Source of the DNA: Pyrenopolyporus hunteri
Taxonomy: Eukaryota; Ascomycota; Sordariomycetes; Xylariales; Hypoxylaceae
Length of the DNA: 64,000 nucleotides
Direction: 5' to 3'
NCBI GenBank assembly: GCA_902806595.1
Contig: CADCXC010000011.1
Coordinates: 1,302,001 to 1,366,000, forward strand
Part shown: positions 60,872-64,000 of the stretch, piece by piece
Position numbering within the stretch: the first letter of the stretch is position 1
Layout: each line of letters opens with the position of its first letter
Program-made: the position numbers and the translations under genes
Notes under the pieces: generated by a model
What the model was told of the DNA's origin: nothing
The model's database searches: none
What the model saw: the letters and a program-made list of their open reading frames with translations, nothing else

Positions 60872-61056
60872 TTTATATATTATTAATTTTACATTTTAAT
60901 AATATTTATAATTTATTAATATTTATATAAAATTAAATTATAAATAAAATATAAATGTTATAAATTATTTAATTTTTTTAAATTTTAATAATTAATAAAT
61001 ATTACTTTTATATTTTATATAATAAGGTTTAAATCATGTGATTAAGTATCTACATC
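60872..61056. repeat. Right LTR, outer end not mutated
   Basis: It is almost identical to the left LTR up to 61025. From 61026 to about 61054 it is GC-richer than the left copy at eight positions, all transitions (C where the left has T, G where the left has A). This end keeps the ancestral sequence. Confidence 0.8.
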
Positions 61057-61621
61057 CTAGGCACATGTACCTAATACCTGCAGTATCTCCATAGATTAAC
61101 CGATAAATAAGGTACAAATGTTCTTGTACCTTACATACGTTCCCTTGCGCCCTACAGAAAACCGGTGTGAACTACCACCGAACCCCCGACTTTGATTGGT
61201 CCCACCTTAAATGGGCTAACGGGCTAGCGATGTAAGGTCACTGAAGCTATGAATTCGATACCCGTTACAACAGATAAGCAAGAAATAGTGCAACAAACGC
61301 ACACACCATAAAGGCATCCCCAATACATGCGATTCGGTAACGGGCCATGATAGCGGCTCATATCCTTAACTTGCCTAGGTAGATTCCTTAGTTGAAATAC
61401 CCCACTACCTCTTGGTACCTATCAAAGCCGTATGTGTGTAAGCAAAGCGAACCTAACTTGGAGCCTATGGGGTAGAACTGATCGAAGGTATGCTTCTAGG
61501 ATGATGAGTTGAGTCGACTAGCAACCTACTCGAAGCCGATCGCCCCCTGGCATGACTGTTTCCAGTCTTTCCGTACCAGCCAATACGCCAATGCCTTCCG
61601 ATCTCCTGTTCCACTAGACCA
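61057..61621. other. Right flank of the retrotransposon and TRAPPC11 promoter
   Basis: Composition returns to normal within a few bases of 61026. It includes TACC-rich words. No gene was recognised. Confidence 0.6.
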
Positions 61622-64000
61622 ATGGACGACTATCCGGCGGGTAGCCTGGACCATAACGTCCCATACCTACTTGTCTCTGGGCTAAGCAGTGCTCCGACCA
61701 AGTCTATCCTGACGGATCTCGGCTTGAGAGAGCAGGCATTCCTTGTGCGATCGGAAATACCGCCTATCGAGAGTCGAGAGGCTAAGATCATCCTTCGCTG
61801 TATTCAGGAAAAGGATGCCACTGGCCTCCCATGGAACTCCTGGGAGACATCGAGGAGATATAAGTTCAAGATCAACATGACCGGGAGGGTATGTTCTTGT
61901 TTTCGGGACTTCTATAGGAAATAGGTCTGTCTGACTTCGCGCTTAGGAATTCCTTCTGCCGCCTCGTCACGCCCGTCTTCCCGATGACTTTGAAGCTCCT
62001 CTTCCCGCACCTATTCTACATTCACCATTCTCGCCTCTTAGTCCCGGTTCTAGTTTATACCCGGACGGTTTAATAGATACGCAGTGGCTTCAAAAGCACC
62101 AGGAGCTCATACCTAGCGTATGCTTGACGTTCTATAGTCTAACCTCCGACCCGACTCTTGCCACCCTACAGGACAATCAACTTAAGACAGACATAAATGC
62201 AGTGAAAAATGCCATCGCGCAGTCTGGCTATAAGTGCCGCTTTGCGGCGGTTATCCTCAGCGATCAGTCGCCGAGCTCCATAGGCCAATTTCAAGAAAGG
62301 TTGGAAAATATTAGGCGAAGCACCGGGCTAGACCCGAAGACCTCGCTTTTTGTTCTGCCTACGCAACGGGCCGAGGCCGAACTGGAGGGTGCTATTGATA
62401 GCGTCTTGACGGCGATATTCGATCAGGCCATTGAGTACTATCGCGATCTTGGTAGGCACTCACGTAAAAAGAAGGCCAGGGGTATCGCGCCTCAACCGAC
62501 CATTCCTCCTACTAGTGGCACTTCTCATACGTTAACCCTCCAGGGTTGGAACGTTCGCTATGACTTTAAAACTGCCATCTTCGCAGAGTTCCGCCAGGAA
62601 ATAGACGTTGCCTTACGTTCTTACGAGCAAGCATATGAAACTTTACTTGGTGCGGATGTTCTCGAAACCATTCCCGGATGGAGTCCCCGATTCAACGACG
62701 CCCGGCTTCTGGCCGACATAATAGCTATTCGGACCTTGAAATGCTTGCTATGGGCCGGGCAAAGTACTGCTGCCGTAAGGAGATGGCAAGCCCATCACGA
62801 TAGAATATTCGACCTAGTCGAGCGCAGAGGCCGGGGGACGCAAAACTATGGGTGGAAGGCCTGGGAAGCTAGATGGAGTACGGTAATGGCCAACCTGATC
62901 GAAAAAACCCAGTTCTCGGAGTTAGAAGCATCCACTACCCTGTCCTACCGCCCCCCCGAGAAGAGCCTGTCAGCCGAGCGTTTGCAGCCGTGGGAGCTTC
63001 TTCATCATCAGGGATACTGGTACCGGGTGGCCGCACGGCATCTTTCTGATAGACGGAGGCTAGCAATGTCTATATCCGAAGACGATCGGAAACCGCCAAA
63101 TGCGTCATCGCCGTCCCAGTCAAACAAAGCCTACAGTTATGACACTTATATGTGTCCGGAACCCCACGAGGAGTTCCCGTTAGTTGGACCTGGCGTCAAT
63201 CATAGTCTGTTGATCTTCAATCACTTGATGTTGGCGCGTAACGAATTTCAGAAGCGGCGCCAGATTCGAATATCTTCAGAGCTGGTTCTTGAAGGCTGCA
63301 AGGAGCTGGAACGGGCGCAGCGGTGGAAACAGATCCTGGAGATCCTGGCGCCCCTGTGGAGAGACATGTCTTATCGTACGGAAGGCTGGTGGGATATCAT
63401 GGAAGCATTTAGTTGGACCTTGAGGGGTGCAGCGGTAGAAACCGGTCGGAAGAACCTTATCGTTGCTATTGACTGGGAGCTCCTGAATAAAAGTAAGCAA
63501 GGCTACATGGCTATGGAGGCTCGTGGTCGGGGTGCTGACTTTAACATAGGGTTCACCCGACGACCGGGCTGGCATTACGATATAACGAAATCACTAGATG
63601 ACATGTCTACGGATGATCCGCCCGTCGTCGATATCGGCGATGAGCATGTAACGTCGTTTCTCCAGGCTTCTTTTGTGTTCAAAAATGACGAAGGAAAGGC
63701 TGGACAGAATTGCCCCGCCCAACTTTCAATCACGTCTAATTCCTTCCCGGATGCCGCCCCGGTAGTATTAGATGCGGTCCGAGTTGAATTCGACGGCAGC
63801 TTACACACAATACACCTAAAACATGAGTCCGGCGGTGACGAGACACCGCCTTCTTCGAGAACAAGAGTTTCCAAAGTAACCTTAGTAGAGGTGGAAAATA
63901 ATGATAGTGAAGATTCTGACGATGCTTCTGAAGACAGCTCTGAGATCTCTTCCACGACTGTGCTGGAGGGGATAGACGACTTAACTCTGCTGCCGGGCCG
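61622..64000 (+). CDS. TRAPPC11: TRAPP complex subunit TRAPPC11 (foie gras family), N-terminal part
   Basis: Exon 1 is 61622-61888; intron 61889-61946 (58 nt; GTATGT to TTAG, phase 0); exon 2 is open from 61947 to the window end, so the 3' part is missing. About 773 residues are visible. TRAPPC11 is a TRAPPIII-type tethering subunit that acts in Golgi and ER-to-Golgi traffic and in autophagy. The N-terminal stretch reads MDDYPAGSLDHNVPYLLVSG. The foie gras region includes LIPSVCLTFYSLTSDPTLAT, KTDINAVKNAIAQSGYKCRF, IFAEFRQEIDVALRSYEQAY and LADIIAIRTLKCLLWAGQST, with helical repeats following (LQPWELLHHQGYWYRVAARH). Near the end of the window there is an acidic stretch rich in Ser (NDSEDSDDASEDSSE), probably a disordered loop before the C-terminal gryzun region. 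Confidence 0.9.

Larger units (their letters stand above)
55270..61056. mobile_element. RIP-degraded LTR retrotransposon, about 5.8 kb
   Basis: Base composition collapses: by eye only about a tenth is G or C, and many 60-base lines have three or fewer. The tract is bounded by two direct repeats of about 185 bp (55301-55485 and 60872-61056), as in LTR elements. Over their first 153 aligned bases I count seven differences, all C/T or A/G transitions. No open frame survives. The remaining cytosines are nearly all in CpG; for example, from 59041 to 59100 seven of eight cytosines are followed by G and every G follows a C. This is what RIP leaves behind. The family (Gypsy or Copia) and orientation cannot be read. 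CACATGTA occurs just outside both ends (55251-55258, 61062-61069), a weak candidate for a target duplication. Confidence 0.85.

Noticed and set aside
55251..61069. CACATGTA on both sides of the retrotransposon as a firm target-site duplication
   Set aside because: ACATGTA words are common in this window and the ends they would imply do not match the LTR homology limits; kept only as a weak candidate.

Overview
The window reads as nuclear DNA of a filamentous ascomycete. Genes carry short introns, mostly 49-150 nt, with GTRNGT-like donors and CTAAC/CTAAT branch points. Almost every product is a standard fungal housekeeping protein. One mobile element has been reduced to A and T by transition mutations, as repeat-induced point mutation (RIP) does in Pezizomycotina. 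Sordariomycetes is my best guess for class; that is inference.

Layout. 1-1481: 3' part of an ankyrin-repeat gene (+). 2090-3349: Apd1-type [2Fe-2S] protein (-). 5351-7612: Sct1/Gpt2-type glycerol-3-phosphate acyltransferase (-). 9278-11495: Etp1/BRAP2-type RING and UBP zinc-finger protein (-). 12168-13150: four-unit polyubiquitin (-). 15705-18227: Zn2Cys6 transcription factor (-). 22945-24690: protein farnesyltransferase beta subunit (+). 31289-32131: small dsRNA-binding-motif protein (+). 35332-36687: mannose-1-phosphate guanylyltransferase (+). 39612-41505: glycerol kinase (-). 44391-45004: unrecognised acidic protein (-). 47756-49811: Nramp metal transporter (-). 51291-52126: Opi3-type phospholipid methyltransferase (-). 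53032-54694: Rpd3L subunit Rxt2 (-). About 55270-61056: RIP-degraded LTR retrotransposon. 61622-64000: 5' part of TRAPPC11 (+). Long gene-free stretches, especially 18.2-22.9 kb, 24.7-31.3 kb and 36.7-39.6 kb, are rich in tetranucleotide microsatellites and a recurrent palindrome, TACCTAGGTA.

How the genes relate. There is no obvious gene cluster. Three genes act in glycerolipid synthesis: glycerol kinase makes glycerol-3-phosphate, the Sct1/Gpt2 enzyme acylates it, and Opi3 finishes phosphatidylcholine. They are kilobases apart, so this may be chance. Others serve protein modification (ubiquitin, Etp1, farnesyltransferase), cell wall and glycosylation precursors (GDP-mannose), vesicle traffic (TRAPPC11), chromatin (Rxt2) and metal uptake (Nramp).

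The observations most worth checking are the retrotransposon, whose surviving cytosines are almost all in CpG and whose outer right edge escaped mutation; a 17-nt microexon in OPI3; a purine-tract frame switch in the Apd1-like gene just before a C-terminal Fe-S targeting tripeptide; and a small dsRNA-binding-motif protein with a 456-nt intron. I found no clear evidence of an undescribed multi-gene system.
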